Assembly (NCBI RefSeq): GCF_024124825.1
Contig: NZ_JAMXSS010000002.1
Location: 2,356,001 to 2,420,000 of the forward strand
Origin: Arthrobacter sp. H16F315
GTDB lineage: Bacteria > Actinomycetota > Actinomycetes > Actinomycetales > Micrococcaceae
Length of the DNA: 64,000 bases
Reading direction: 5' to 3'
In this document: positions 29,378 to 37,973 of the stretch, one piece after another
Numbering within the stretch: position 1 is the first letter of the stretch
How the letters are laid out: every line of letters begins with the position of its first letter
Translations under genes and position numbers: made by a program
The notes under the pieces: model-generated
The model's database searches: none
What the model saw: the letters and a program-made list of their open reading frames with translations, nothing else
What the model was told of the DNA's origin: nothing

Positions 29378-29418
29378 ATCGGTGGGGCGGGCCATTAGGT
29401 CCGCTCCACCGGTGTTTT
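29378..29418 (+). terminator. Intrinsic terminator after rpmA
   Basis: Stem CGGTGGGGCGG/CCGCTCCACCG (one G-T pair) with a 10-nt loop followed by GTGTTTT. Confidence 0.75.
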
Positions 29419-29482
29419 AACCGCATTACAATCATCCTGAGCGTCTTTGCACGCTTACGGGAACAGCACTGAGGAGATCCAC

Positions 29483-31069
29483 GTGGCGAGCTTTGTAGAC
29501 CGGGTAGTACTGCACGTATCCGGCGGTACCGGCGGCCACGGCTGTGTCTCCGTTCACCGCGAGAAGTTCAAGCCGCTTGGCGGTCCCGACGGCGGCAACG
29601 GCGGCAACGGCGGCGACGTTATCCTGCGCGTGGACCCCCAGACCACGACCCTGCTCGATTACCACCACGCCCCGCACCGCCACGCCACCAACGGCGGACC
29701 CGGTATGGGCGACTGGCGCGCCGGCAAGCACGGCGAAACCCTGATCCTCCCGGTTCCCGAGGGCACCGTGGTCAAGTCCAAGGACGGCAGGGTCCTCGCC
29801 GACCTGGTCGGTGAGGGATCCGAATACATCGCCGCGGCCGGCGGCATCGGTGGACTGGGCAACGCTTCGCTCTCCTCGCAGAAACGCCGCGCCCCGGGAT
29901 TCGCCCTGCTCGGCATCGAAGGCGAATCCAGTGACGTTGTCCTGGAACTGAAGTCCATCGCCGATATTGCCTTGGTCGGGTTCCCCTCCGCTGGCAAGTC
30001 CAGCCTGATTGCCGCGATGTCTGCCGCCCGGCCCAAAATCGCCGACTACCCGTTCACCACCCTGATCCCGAACCTCGGTGTGGTCCAGGCCGGCGAGGTG
30101 CGCTTCACCATCGCCGACGTCCCCGGCCTGATCGAAGGCGCCAGCGAAGGCAAGGGCCTCGGCCACCACTTCCTGCGCCACGTTGAGCGCTGCGCCGCCC
30201 TGGTGCATGTGCTCGACTGCGGCACGCTCGAATCCGACCGCGATCCGCTCTCGGACCTCGCCGTCATCGAAGCCGAGCTGGACAAATACGCGGTGGACAT
30301 GAGCTATGCCGGTTCCGACGGTGAAGTTGTTCCGCTGAACCAGCGCCCGCGCCTGATCGCCCTGAACAAGGTCGACCTCCCGGACGGCAAGGACATGGCA
30401 GAATTTGTCCGCCCCGAACTCGAATCCCGCGGCTTCAAGGTCTTCGAAATTTCGGCGACCAGCCACGAAGGTCTCCGCCAGCTTGGCTTCGCGATGGGCG
30501 AGATCGTCCAGGCTGCCCGTGACGCCATTGCTGCCGCGCCGCCGAAGGTCCACGCCCCGGTACTCAAACCTCGCGCCGTCAACGAGTCCGGCTTCAAAAT
30601 CCGCCGCGAGGAGAAGAACCTGGAGCCGCTGTTCCGCGTCCTCGGCGACAAGCCCGTGCGCTGGGTCAAGCAGACCGACTTCACCAACGAGGAGGCTATC
30701 GGCTACCTTGCTGACCGACTGGCCAAGCTCGGCGTCGAAAACGAGCTGTTCAAACAGGGCGCCACCCCGGGCGACATGGTCGTCATCGGTGAAGACGACG
30801 GCGTCGTCTTCGACTGGGAGCCGACCATGATGGCCGGCGCCGAACTGTTGGCAGCACCCCGCGGAACCGACGTGCGCTTTGCCGACATCGGCGACCGCCC
30901 CACCCGTGGCCAAAAGCGCGATGAACAGGTGGAGCGCCGCGAGGCCAAGGCTGCGGCCCGCGCCGAGCTCGAAGCCGAGCGCAAAGCCGGCATCTGGACT
31001 GAATCCGTCAGCGGCCGCCGGCCCAAGCCGCTTAAGGAAAGCGCCCTTGACACCGAGAATGAGGAGTGA
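29483..31069 (+). CDS. obgE: GTPase ObgE/CgtA
   Basis: A ribosome-assembly and stress GTPase of 528 residues. The glycine-rich Obg fold covers 1-160 ([14 protein letters not shown]). The G domain follows with G1 GFPSAGKSS (166-174), G3 [10 protein letters not shown]4 NKVD and G5 ISATS, then a C-terminal OCT domain (about 345-430) and a charged tail. GTG start with GAGGAG at good spacing; an upstream start at 29447 adds unconserved residues. It is ten bases ahead of proB. Confidence 0.95.
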   Translation: MASFVDRVVLHVSGGTGGHGCVSVHREKFKPLGGPDGGNGGNGGDVILRVDPQTTTLLDYHHAPHRHATNGGPGMGDWRAGKHGETLILPVPEGTVVKSKDGRVLADLVGEGSEYIAAAGGIGGLGNASLSSQKRRAPGFALLGIEGESSDVVLELKSIADIALVGFPSAGKSSLIAAMSAARPKIADYPFTTLIPNLGVVQAGEVRFTIADVPGLIEGASEGKGLGHHFLRHVERCAALVHVLDCGTLESDRDPLSDLAVIEAELDKYAVDMSYAGSDGEVVPLNQRPRLIALNKVDLPDGKDMAEFVRPELESRGFKVFEISATSHEGLRQLGFAMGEIVQAARDAIAAAPPKVHAPVLKPRAVNESGFKIRREEKNLEPLFRVLGDKPVRWVKQTDFTNEEAIGYLADRLAKLGVENELFKQGATPGDMVVIGEDDGVVFDWEPTMMAGAELLAAPRGTDVRFADIGDRPTRGQKRDEQVERREAKAAARAELEAERKAGIWTESVSGRRPKPLKESALDTENEE

Positions 31070-31079
31070 GCCCTAACAC

Positions 31080-32231
31080 GTGAGCGACAAGTCCGCAGTT
31101 GTCATCGAGGAACCCAAAACCAACGACCGCAGGCTGCTCGCCCGGGCTCGCCGCATTGTGGTCAAAGTGGGCTCTTCGTCGCTCACCAGTATCAAGGGCG
31201 GAATCTCCGAGGACGCGCTGATCGAACTGTCGAACGCGCTGGCGGCCAAAAGCAATAGCGGCATCGAAATCATCCTGGTGTCTTCGGGAGCGATCTCCGC
31301 GGGGCTCGCGCCGCTGGGCCTGACGAAGCGTCCCCGGGACCTCGCCACCCAGCAGGCCGCCGCCAGCGTGGGCCAGGGGCTGCTGATGGCCCGTTACACG
31401 CACGCCTTTGGTGCCCACGGGATTACCGTCAGCCAGGTGCTCCTGACCGCAGATGACCTGATGCGGCGCAGTCACCACATGAATGCGTTCCGGGCGCTGA
31501 ACCGTTTGCTGAACCTGGGCGTTGTGCCGGTGGTCAACGAAAATGACACAGTGGCCACGCACAAGATCCGTTTCGGCGACAACGACCGCTTGTCCGCCCT
31601 GGTGGCGCACCTGGTCCGGGCCGATGCCCTGCTGCTGCTCTCCGACGTCGATGCCCTCTACGACGGCCCGCCCGCCAAAGGTGCCAAGCGTATTCCCCGG
31701 GTCGACGGCCCCGCGGACCTGGAGGACGTCACCATCGGCTCGCCCGGCAAGGCGGGGGTCGGAACAGGCGGAATGCAGACCAAAGTCGAAGCCGCCACGA
31801 TGGCCGCGGATTCCGGTATCCCCGCCCTGGTCACCTCCACGGCAAACGCCGCCGCCGCACTGGCCGGGGAGGACGTCGGCACCTTGTTCACTGTCAACAG
31901 CGGACGCAAGTCCGTGCGGATGATGTGGCTGGCCCACCTCGCCCATGTGCAGGGCCGGCTGATCCTCGACGACGGCGCCGTCACAGCCGTCCGCGACCAC
32001 CACACCTCCTTGCTTCCGGCCGGCGTCACTGCCGTGGAAGGGACCTTTGAATCCGGCGACGCCGTCGAGATGGTTGCAGCGGATGGAACAGTCGTTGCGC
32101 GCGGGCTGGTCAACTATTCATCCGATGAGCTCCCGCAAATGTTGGGCCGTTCCACAGTGGAACTGGGAGAGTCGCTGGGCAGGGGCTTCGACCGGGAGGT
32201 CATCCACGTAGATGACCTGGTTCTGGTCTAA
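31080..32231 (+). CDS. proB: Glutamate 5-kinase
   Basis: First step of proline synthesis: ATP-dependent phosphorylation of glutamate. The 383 residues show the amino-acid-kinase fold (VVKVGSSSLTS, VSSGAISAG, ENDTVATHKIRFGDND, GTGGMQTKVEAA) and a C-terminal PUA domain (about 285-370). GTG start. It lies between obgE and proA in the usual actinobacterial order. Confidence 0.96.
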   Translation: MSDKSAVVIEEPKTNDRRLLARARRIVVKVGSSSLTSIKGGISEDALIELSNALAAKSNSGIEIILVSSGAISAGLAPLGLTKRPRDLATQQAAASVGQGLLMARYTHAFGAHGITVSQVLLTADDLMRRSHHMNAFRALNRLLNLGVVPVVNENDTVATHKIRFGDNDRLSALVAHLVRADALLLLSDVDALYDGPPAKGAKRIPRVDGPADLEDVTIGSPGKAGVGTGGMQTKVEAATMAADSGIPALVTSTANAAAALAGEDVGTLFTVNSGRKSVRMMWLAHLAHVQGRLILDDGAVTAVRDHHTSLLPAGVTAVEGTFESGDAVEMVAADGTVVARGLVNYSSDELPQMLGRSTVELGESLGRGFDREVIHVDDLVLV

Positions 32232-32257
32232 CCGGGAGCCTCGCCTAGACTGGAATG

Positions 32258-33607
32258 ATGACTGAGGCACTGATTCACGAATCCGCAGCGAATTCCATCG
32301 ACTCAACCACGGGCTCTTCCGTGCCTGAACCGTCCACGCTTTCACCGGCCGACGTCGAGGCCGCCGTCCACGCCATCGCCGACCGTTCCCGTGCCGCAGG
32401 CCGCAGGATGTCCCGCGCCAACCGGGCCTGGAAGGACCGGGGGCTGCGCGCGATCGCCGCAGCGCTGTTGGAGCGTCAGGCCGGGGTCCTTGCCGCCAAC
32501 GCCACGGACGTGGCCGCCGGGAAGGCCAACGGCACGTCCGCGGCGCTGCTGGACCGGCTTACCCTCACCGATGCCCGCATCCAGGGCCTCGCCGCCGCCC
32601 TGGAGAACCTCGCCAACCTGCCGGATCCGGTCGGTAACGTAGTGCGCGGCCAGACCCTGCCCAACGGGCTGCGGCTGCGCCAGGTCAACGTCCCGATGGG
32701 CGTCGTCGCCGCCATCTACGAGGCGCGTCCCAACGTCACGGTGGACATCGCCGGGCTCGGCCTCAAGAGTGGCAACGCCGTCATCCTGCGCGGCGGAACC
32801 GCCGCCGCCGCCACCAACGCAGCGCTCGTTACCGTGCTCCGTGACGCCCTGGAGTCGGTGGGCCTGCCCGCCGACGCAGTGCAAAGTGTTGACCAGTTCG
32901 GCCGCGAAGGAGCCAACGCCCTGATGCGTGCACGCGGCCGGGTGGACGTCCTGATTCCCCGCGGCGGCCGGGAGCTCATCCAGTCCGTTGTGGCCAACGC
33001 CAAGGTTCCCGTGATTGAGACCGGCGAAGGCAATGTGCACATCTTCCTTGACGCCTCCGCGAACGAGGAGATGGCCGTGGAGATCCTGCTGAACTCCAAG
33101 ACCCAACGGCCCAGCGTCTGCAATACCGTGGAAACCCTGCTGGTCCACTCCGGCTCGACAGTGCTGCCCGCCGTCGCCGCGGCCCTGCGCGACGCCGGCG
33201 TTACGCTGCATGCCGACGATCGGATCCGCGCTGCACTGCCCGCCTCGATAGACTCGGTCCCCGCCACGGACGAGGACTGGGCCACCGAGTACATGGACCT
33301 GGACCTTGCCGTGGCCATGGTCGACAGCGTCGACGACGCCGTCAGGCACATCCGAACCTGGTCCACCGGCCACACCGAGGCCATCCTGACCAATGACCTT
33401 GGCAACGCCGAGCGGTTTATTGCCGAGATTGACTCGGCCGCCGTTATTGTCAACGCGTCCACCCGCTTCACTGACGGCGGTGAACTCGGCCTCGGCGCCG
33501 AGGTGGGTATTTCCACCCAGAAGCTGCACGCCCGCGGACCCATGGGCCTGACGGAACTGACCACCACCAAGTGGATCGTCCAGGGCGAGGGCCAGATCAG
33601 GTCCTAG
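32258..33607 (+). CDS. proA: Glutamate-5-semialdehyde dehydrogenase
   Basis: Second step of proline synthesis: NADPH-dependent reduction of glutamyl phosphate. The 449-residue aldehyde-dehydrogenase-fold protein has the catalytic cysteine C288 in RPSVCNTVETLLVH, EARPNVTVD, and LGLGAEVGISTQKLHARGPMGL near the end. Adjacent ATGs at 32255 and 32258 are both possible. It follows proB by 26 bp. Confidence 0.95.
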   Translation: MTEALIHESAANSIDSTTGSSVPEPSTLSPADVEAAVHAIADRSRAAGRRMSRANRAWKDRGLRAIAAALLERQAGVLAANATDVAAGKANGTSAALLDRLTLTDARIQGLAAALENLANLPDPVGNVVRGQTLPNGLRLRQVNVPMGVVAAIYEARPNVTVDIAGLGLKSGNAVILRGGTAAAATNAALVTVLRDALESVGLPADAVQSVDQFGREGANALMRARGRVDVLIPRGGRELIQSVVANAKVPVIETGEGNVHIFLDASANEEMAVEILLNSKTQRPSVCNTVETLLVHSGSTVLPAVAAALRDAGVTLHADDRIRAALPASIDSVPATDEDWATEYMDLDLAVAMVDSVDDAVRHIRTWSTGHTEAILTNDLGNAERFIAEIDSAAVIVNASTRFTDGGELGLGAEVGISTQKLHARGPMGLTELTTTKWIVQGEGQIRS

Positions 33608-33687
33608 CAACGCTGTAACATGGAACAGAAGTCCGGAACGGCGGGGATACCCGCCGTCGTTAAATTGTGAACTCACTAGGGGAGAAC

Positions 33688-33927
33688 ATGCTGTCCCAGC
33701 AGATCGCCACAATCGTCGCCGCCGTGGGCGGATCAGGCCATGAGGAACTCGCGCCGCTCATCGCACCGCCGATCGTCATTGGCGCCGTGATGTTCGCGCT
33801 GCTGATGGTCATGCTTTCGGTCACACTGTCCTACGGCAACCTGGGCAGGCGCCATGCAGCCGTTGAGGAGCACGCGGATCCGCACCGCCAGCACCCGAAC
33901 AAGCACGATCACAGCCAAGGACACTAA
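33688..33927 (+). CDS. Small membrane protein with His-rich tail, unknown function
   Basis: A 79-residue protein with one hydrophobic segment (about 27-50) and a hydrophilic tail rich in histidine ([18 protein letters not shown]). The ATG at 33688 follows AGGGGAGAAC at good spacing. It lies between proA and nadD on the same strand. I do not recognise a family. The histidines could bind metal, but that is a guess. Confidence 0.65.
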   Translation: MLSQQIATIVAAVGGSGHEELAPLIAPPIVIGAVMFALLMVMLSVTLSYGNLGRRHAAVEEHADPHRQHPNKHDHSQGH

Positions 33928-33940
33928 TATTTCCGCCATC

Positions 33941-34628
33941 GTGACGCAGCGCGGTGCCCGGCGCCGTCTGCGTTTGGGCGTGATGGGCGGTACCTTCGAT
34001 CCCATCCATCACGGCCACCTTGTTGCCGCCAGCGAGGTGGCAGCCAAGTTCGACTTGGACGAAGTGGTTTTTGTGCCGACCGGGCAGCCGTGGCAGAAGA
34101 TGAGCAAAAAGGTCAGCGAGGCCGAGCACCGCTACCTCATGACAGTCATCGCCACGGCGTCAAACCCGCGCTTCACCGTCAGCAGGGTGGACGTGGACCG
34201 GCCCGGTCCCACGTACACGATCGACACCCTTCGGGACCTCCGAACCCTGCGCCCGGATGCGGATCTGTTTTTTTATTACCGGCGCCGACGCCCTGGCACA
34301 GATCTTGTCCTGGAAGGACATTGACGAGCTGTGGTCCCTTGCGCACTTCGTCGGCGTCACCAGGCCCGGCCACGTCCTGGACGGAATGGGCCGCAAGGAC
34401 GTCAGCCTGCTCGAGGTGCCAGCGATGGCAATCTCCTCGACCGACTGCCGCGCCCGGGTAGCTGCAGGAAACCCTGTCTGGTACTTAGTGCCGGACGGTG
34501 TAGTGCAGTACATCGCCAAATACGGACTGTACGGCGGCCACCCGGACGTCGGGGACACCTCCGCCGGAAATGGCGCCGCACGCTACGACCGCAGTACCGA
34601 GTTAGCCCACCCCGCCAGCATCGAATGA
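33941..34628 (+). CDS. nadD: Nicotinate-nucleotide adenylyltransferase, one frameshift
   Basis: Makes nicotinate adenine dinucleotide in NAD synthesis. The two frames together give ~228 residues with [11 protein letters not shown] (nucleotidyltransferase HxGH), [22 protein letters not shown] and the C-terminal ISSTDCRAR motif. The frame changes at a run of seven T (34268-34274). Six T give [13 protein letters not shown] and an intact protein, so one T is extra in the sequence or slippage occurs. The GTG at 33941 is taken as start; the ATG at 33981 (MGGTFDP) is an alternative. It precedes rsfS, a common pairing. Confidence 0.88.
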
Positions 34629-34635
34629 GTTTGCA

Positions 34636-35904
34636 ATGAGTCAGGAACAGCCACCAATCCGCAGCCGTCGCGAACTGCGACAGGCCAGAGATGAACGCCG
34701 GGAGCCCGGTGCCCCCGCTTCCGGCGCGGTTCCCCCTGCCTCGAATAGCCCGGCCTCAGCAAACAAGGATGCCCCGCGGCCGGACGCCGTTGATCCCGGT
34801 GAACCGACAGAAGCGGAAACCACCGGCCGACGTCGGATTCCCGGCCCGGTCGACTCGGTCAGCAGTTCCCCGGGAACCGAACGGTCCTCGCAGATCCGGG
34901 CCCGGGACCGCGCCACCTTGCGAACCATCAAGGAATTAGCCGAGAAGGAAGGCAACCTCGCCGCCGGCGGACCGCCGACGCGTCGCCAGCTGCGGTTGCT
35001 GCAGCTGGCCGCCGAGACAGCCCCGGCAACGTCCGCCAATCTGATCGTCCCTGCCTCGCCCCGCACCCGGGTCAGCCCCTCCGCGCCCCTGCCGGGGGCG
35101 GAAGCCGACGCGCCGGCCGCGGGTGCGGAAACCGCCGCCCCGGCGGACGAGGAAGCCGTTGCCGGCCCGGGAGCTCCGGGCGCCGTGGGGATGACAGTGG
35201 AACAGGCCCTCGCCGCACGCGAACTCCTCGCCCAGCAGGCGCAGAACCAACTGGCCAAGATGGAACACATCAACGCCGTGGACGCCGATGCCGTGGATCC
35301 GCGCGCACTGGCGGAGCAGATCGCCGTGGCCGAACGGGCCGCAGTACTGGGACGCCGTGCCGCCGCGAAGCAGAAGCTGGCCGAGCAGAACAGCGTGCCG
35401 GAGCCGGTGCGCAATGATCCGACCACGGCCAATAACCTGGCAATGGTCACACCCCTGGAGTTCGTCCAGGTTCCGGGCGTGGAGCGGCCGGTCCTGAAGC
35501 GCCCTGCCACCTCACACGTTCCGGTTGTCACCAACCCGGGCCCCCGGGTTGGTGACAACCGCAAGTCCGGCGGCCACCGCCCCGGTGCATCCCGCCAGCG
35601 CAAACCGGGCCCTGCTACCGGTCGTGCCGGGGTGCTTGCCCGCGCCGAGGCCGCTGCCCGTGCTTCGTCCGTGCCGCTGGCAGAATCCCAGCCGGCGGCG
35701 GGGGAGCCGGCAACGCTCCGGTCCGAGGAGGACTTCGCCGGCGGCTCGCCGGTGGCCGCAAGCGCAGCCTACGGGCTTGAACCCCTGGACGCGGTCACGG
35801 CCGGTTTGGGCAGGGCGCGGCGCCTGCGCCTGGTGTTACTGGCCCTGGGGGTGCTGGCACTGATCGCCGGCATCACGCTGATTGTCACTGCCATCTCCGG
35901 CTAG
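34636..35904 (+). CDS. Tail-anchored disordered protein, unknown function
   Basis: A 422-residue protein that is mostly low-complexity and rich in Ala, Pro, Arg and Glu, with one transmembrane helix at the very C-terminus (RLVLLALGVLALIAGITLIV). A short conserved-looking helical block is at about 190-270 (VEQALAARELLAQQAQNQL). The N-terminus SRRELRQARDERRE is strongly charged. The topology suggests a tail anchor with a large cytoplasmic part. It sits between nadD and rsfS. No family is recognised. Bases 35522-35561 form a perfect 19-bp inverted repeat inside the gene. Confidence 0.75.
   Translation: MSQEQPPIRSRRELRQARDERREPGAPASGAVPPASNSPASANKDAPRPDAVDPGEPTEAETTGRRRIPGPVDSVSSSPGTERSSQIRARDRATLRTIKELAEKEGNLAAGGPPTRRQLRLLQLAAETAPATSANLIVPASPRTRVSPSAPLPGAEADAPAAGAETAAPADEEAVAGPGAPGAVGMTVEQALAARELLAQQAQNQLAKMEHINAVDADAVDPRALAEQIAVAERAAVLGRRAAAKQKLAEQNSVPEPVRNDPTTANNLAMVTPLEFVQVPGVERPVLKRPATSHVPVVTNPGPRVGDNRKSGGHRPGASRQRKPGPATGRAGVLARAEAAARASSVPLAESQPAAGEPATLRSEEDFAGGSPVAASAAYGLEPLDAVTAGLGRARRLRLVLLALGVLALIAGITLIVTAISG
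35522..35561. repeat. Perfect 19-bp inverted repeat inside a coding region
   Basis: CGGTTGTCACCAACCCGGG, two bases, then its exact complement. It encodes VVTNPGPRVGDN within the tail-anchored protein. A hairpin this long and exact in a reading frame is unusual. Confidence 0.9.
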
Positions 35905-36022
35905 CCACCTTCGCTGCGGGCCGCGCGCTTCCGCCCGGTGGCCACCAGCGCAGTTTCAGTACACACGCTTTTTTACCCATAACGCTTTTTACCCAACACT
36001 TTTGTACCCAATAAGGAGTCCC

Positions 36023-36424
36023 GTGACTGCAACAGATTCATCCATCGCCTCAGCCCGCCACGCAGCCCGAGCTGCTGCCGAGAAACTCGCTGAGGACATC
36101 GTCGCCATGGACGTCAGCGAACGGCTGGCCCTGGCGGATATCTTCCTGATTGCTTCGGCGCCGTCCGAACGCCAGGTCAATGCCATTGTGGACGGCATCG
36201 AAGACGAACTCTCCAAATTCGAGCTTAAGCCGATCCGCCGTGAGGGCCGCTCCGGCGGCCGCTGGGTCCTCTTGGACTACGGCAACATCGTTATTCACGT
36301 CCAGCACGAGGAAGACCGCGTGTTTTACGCCCTGGAGCGCCTCTGGAAGGACTGCCCCGTTGTGGACCTGCAGCTTGGCGACGACGTTTCCGCACAGGCA
36401 GCGGCGGGCCCCGAAGCGGAGTAA
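36023..36424 (+). CDS. rsfS: Ribosomal silencing factor RsfS
   Basis: Binds L14 and blocks subunit joining under starvation. The 133 residues show the RsfS/Iojap fold: AEDIVAMDVSERLALADIFLIASA, ERQVNAIVDGIED, and GRWVLLDYGNIVIHVQHEEDRVFYALERLW. GTG start with AAGGAG 7 nt upstream. It lies downstream of nadD and the unknown tail-anchored gene. Confidence 0.95.
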   Translation: MTATDSSIASARHAARAAAEKLAEDIVAMDVSERLALADIFLIASAPSERQVNAIVDGIEDELSKFELKPIRREGRSGGRWVLLDYGNIVIHVQHEEDRVFYALERLWKDCPVVDLQLGDDVSAQAAAGPEAE

Positions 36425-36564
36425 CCCGGCATGCAGCTGCGGAATATGCCCGATTTGGAATTTTCCGAAAGACTGTTCTAAGATATTTGAGTTGCTTCGG
36501 AGAAATCCGGACGAAGTACGGAGCCCGGAGGCGAAAGCCGGCGGGGTCGGAGCAGCGAAAATTC

Positions 36565-36637
36565 GGGGCTGTGGCGCAGCTGGTAGCGCACCTGCATGGC
36601 ATGCAGGGGGTCAGGGGTTCGAGTCCCCTCAGCTCCA
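36565..36637 (+). tRNA. tRNA-Ala (GGC anticodon), copy 1
   Basis: Acceptor GGGGCTG/CAGCTCC with discriminator A, D-arm GCGCAGCTGGTAGCGC, anticodon arm CCTGC-ATGGCAT-GCAGG with anticodon GGC, T-arm with GGTTCGAGTCC. CCA is not encoded. It is identical to copy 2 at 36839. Confidence 0.95.
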
Positions 36638-36642
36638 CCGGA

Positions 36643-36678
36643 TAATCCGTCGGAATCGAAAGATTCCGGCGGATTTTT
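36643..36678 (+). terminator. Intrinsic terminator after tRNA-Ala copy 1
   Basis: 14-bp stem AATCCGTCGGAATC/GATTCCGGCGGATT (one G-T pair), short loop, followed by TTT. Confidence 0.8.
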
Positions 36679-36838
36679 GCGTGTGGCGGTTGTCCGGCCC
36701 GGGCGTGGAACGTCGGGGCAGCTGGCCGGTTTCTCCGAGCCGGCCCGCCGATTCGCGTGAACCGGAATTGTGGTTTTAAGATAAACAGGTTGCTTCCGGA
36801 GAGACGGTCCTTCGCAGGACGGATTTCCCGGCACGTTC

Positions 36839-36911
36839 GGGGCTGTGGCGCAGCTGGTAGCGCACCTGCATGGCATGCAGGGGGTCAGGGGTTCGAGTCC
36901 CCTCAGCTCCA
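36839..36911 (+). tRNA. tRNA-Ala (GGC anticodon), copy 2
   Basis: Identical in all 73 bases to copy 1. The upstream flanks of both copies share blocks (GGAATT, TAAGATA, GTTGCTTC, GGAGA), so promoter and gene were duplicated together. Confidence 0.95.
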
Positions 36912-36915
36912 CCGA

Positions 36916-36946
36916 AAAAGGTCCTGCTCAGTGAGCAGGACCTTTT
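36916..36946 (+). terminator. Intrinsic terminator after tRNA-Ala copy 2
   Basis: 15-bp perfect stem AAAAGGTCCTGCTCA with its complement ending in TTTT and a one-base centre; flanking A and T runs allow use in both directions. Confidence 0.8.
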
Positions 36947-37035
36947 GTCTTTCGGGGAATTTTTGAGCCCGGAACGGGCTGCCGCCAGCTGCAGTGCCCG
37001 AACCAGCGGGGACCGGTGCAGGCAGCGGTACCGGT

Positions 37036-37542
37036 CTACCGGCCGGCGCGCCGATTCATCCGCCAGGCCCGCCAGGCGCCCGTGGACCACAGGGCCCAGA
37101 GCACAAGCAGCGGCTGGAACAGCAGCCGGATCCCGCGGCTGGTGTCCGAGTTGAGGCCAAACGAATCGGTGCCGGTTGCGAACTGGGAGATATTCCCGGG
37201 AAAAACGGCGACAAAAAAGGCAGCGACCAGCCAACCGAAGGCAACCCGCCGCCGCCTGATCAGCAGCAGGCCAACGCCCAAGCCGATTTCCACCAGTCCG
37301 GACGCGACCACCACAAAGTCCACGTCCAACGGCAACCATGGCGGCACCTGGGCATGGAACGCCTCCCGCGCCCAGCTCAGATGGCTGACACCGGCCAGCA
37401 ACAGGAATCCTCCCAACAGCAGCCTGCCTGCGGTCCGGACGCCGGAGCGCAGCCGGGAATCCCCGGCGCGGGAGGCGAACCCGGTGTTGGGACCGGGCGG
37501 TGGGGTCGAACTGGGCTCTGGGCCATGGGGCGCCGCCTTCAC
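37036..37542 (-). CDS. DoxX-family membrane protein
   Basis: A 168-residue membrane protein with four hydrophobic helices. [19 protein letters not shown] and [26 protein letters not shown] fit the DoxX/DoxD-like fold, whose members include the mycobacterial membrane oxidoreductase partner DoxX. The function here is unknown. The start is a GTG with a Pro/Ser-rich, poorly conserved N-terminal ~35 residues, so the true start may be further in. It is divergent from the PhnA-type gene. Confidence 0.65.
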   Translation of the reverse strand: MKAAPHGPEPSSTPPPGPNTGFASRAGDSRLRSGVRTAGRLLLGGFLLLAGVSHLSWAREAFHAQVPPWLPLDVDFVVVASGLVEIGLGVGLLLIRRRRVAFGWLVAAFFVAVFPGNISQFATGTDSFGLNSDTSRGIRLLFQPLLVLWALWSTGAWRAWRMNRRAGR

Positions 37543-37613
37543 TCTGGGGAGCTCAGCTTAGCAATGCCGGCCTTCCCGCGGTTCGGCCCGGCACCTCGAC
37601 TACTGTTGGGGTC

Positions 37614-37967
37614 GTGAATGAGACCCTGCCGCCGTGCCCGGAATGCTCCAGTGAATACAGCTATGAGATGGGTGCGCTCCTGGTCTGCCCCGAGTGTGCC
37701 CACGAATGGTCGCCCGCAGCGGAAGCAGAGACCGGCGGACAGGAACCAGCGCCGGTCAAGGATGCCGTTGGCAACGTCCTCTCAGACGGGGACACGGTGA
37801 CGGTCATCAAGGACCTGAAGATCAAGGGCAGTTCCACCGTCATCAAAGTCGGGACCAAAGTCCGCGGAATCCGGCTGGTCAACGGGGTCGGCGGCCACAA
37901 CATCGACTGCAAGGTCGACGGCGTCGGACCCATGCAGCTGAAATCCAGTGTCGTCAAGAAAATGTGA
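37614..37967 (+). CDS. PhnA/YjdM-type zinc-ribbon protein
   Basis: A 117-residue cytoplasmic protein with an N-terminal zinc ribbon ([10 protein letters not shown]...CPECAHEW) and a C-terminal beta-barrel ([37 protein letters not shown]). It belongs to the family once called alkylphosphonate utilisation operon protein PhnA, which is not required for phosphonate use; the true role is unknown. GTG start. It lies six bases before the FAD oxidoreductase gene. Confidence 0.85.
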   Translation: MNETLPPCPECSSEYSYEMGALLVCPECAHEWSPAAEAETGGQEPAPVKDAVGNVLSDGDTVTVIKDLKIKGSSTVIKVGTKVRGIRLVNGVGGHNIDCKVDGVGPMQLKSSVVKKM

Positions 37968-37973
37968 GCCGTA

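Noticed and set aside
34268..34274. Programmed ribosomal frameshift in nadD
   Set aside because: No stimulatory structure or upstream Shine-Dalgarno is evident, and similar one-base errors occur at eight other runs.
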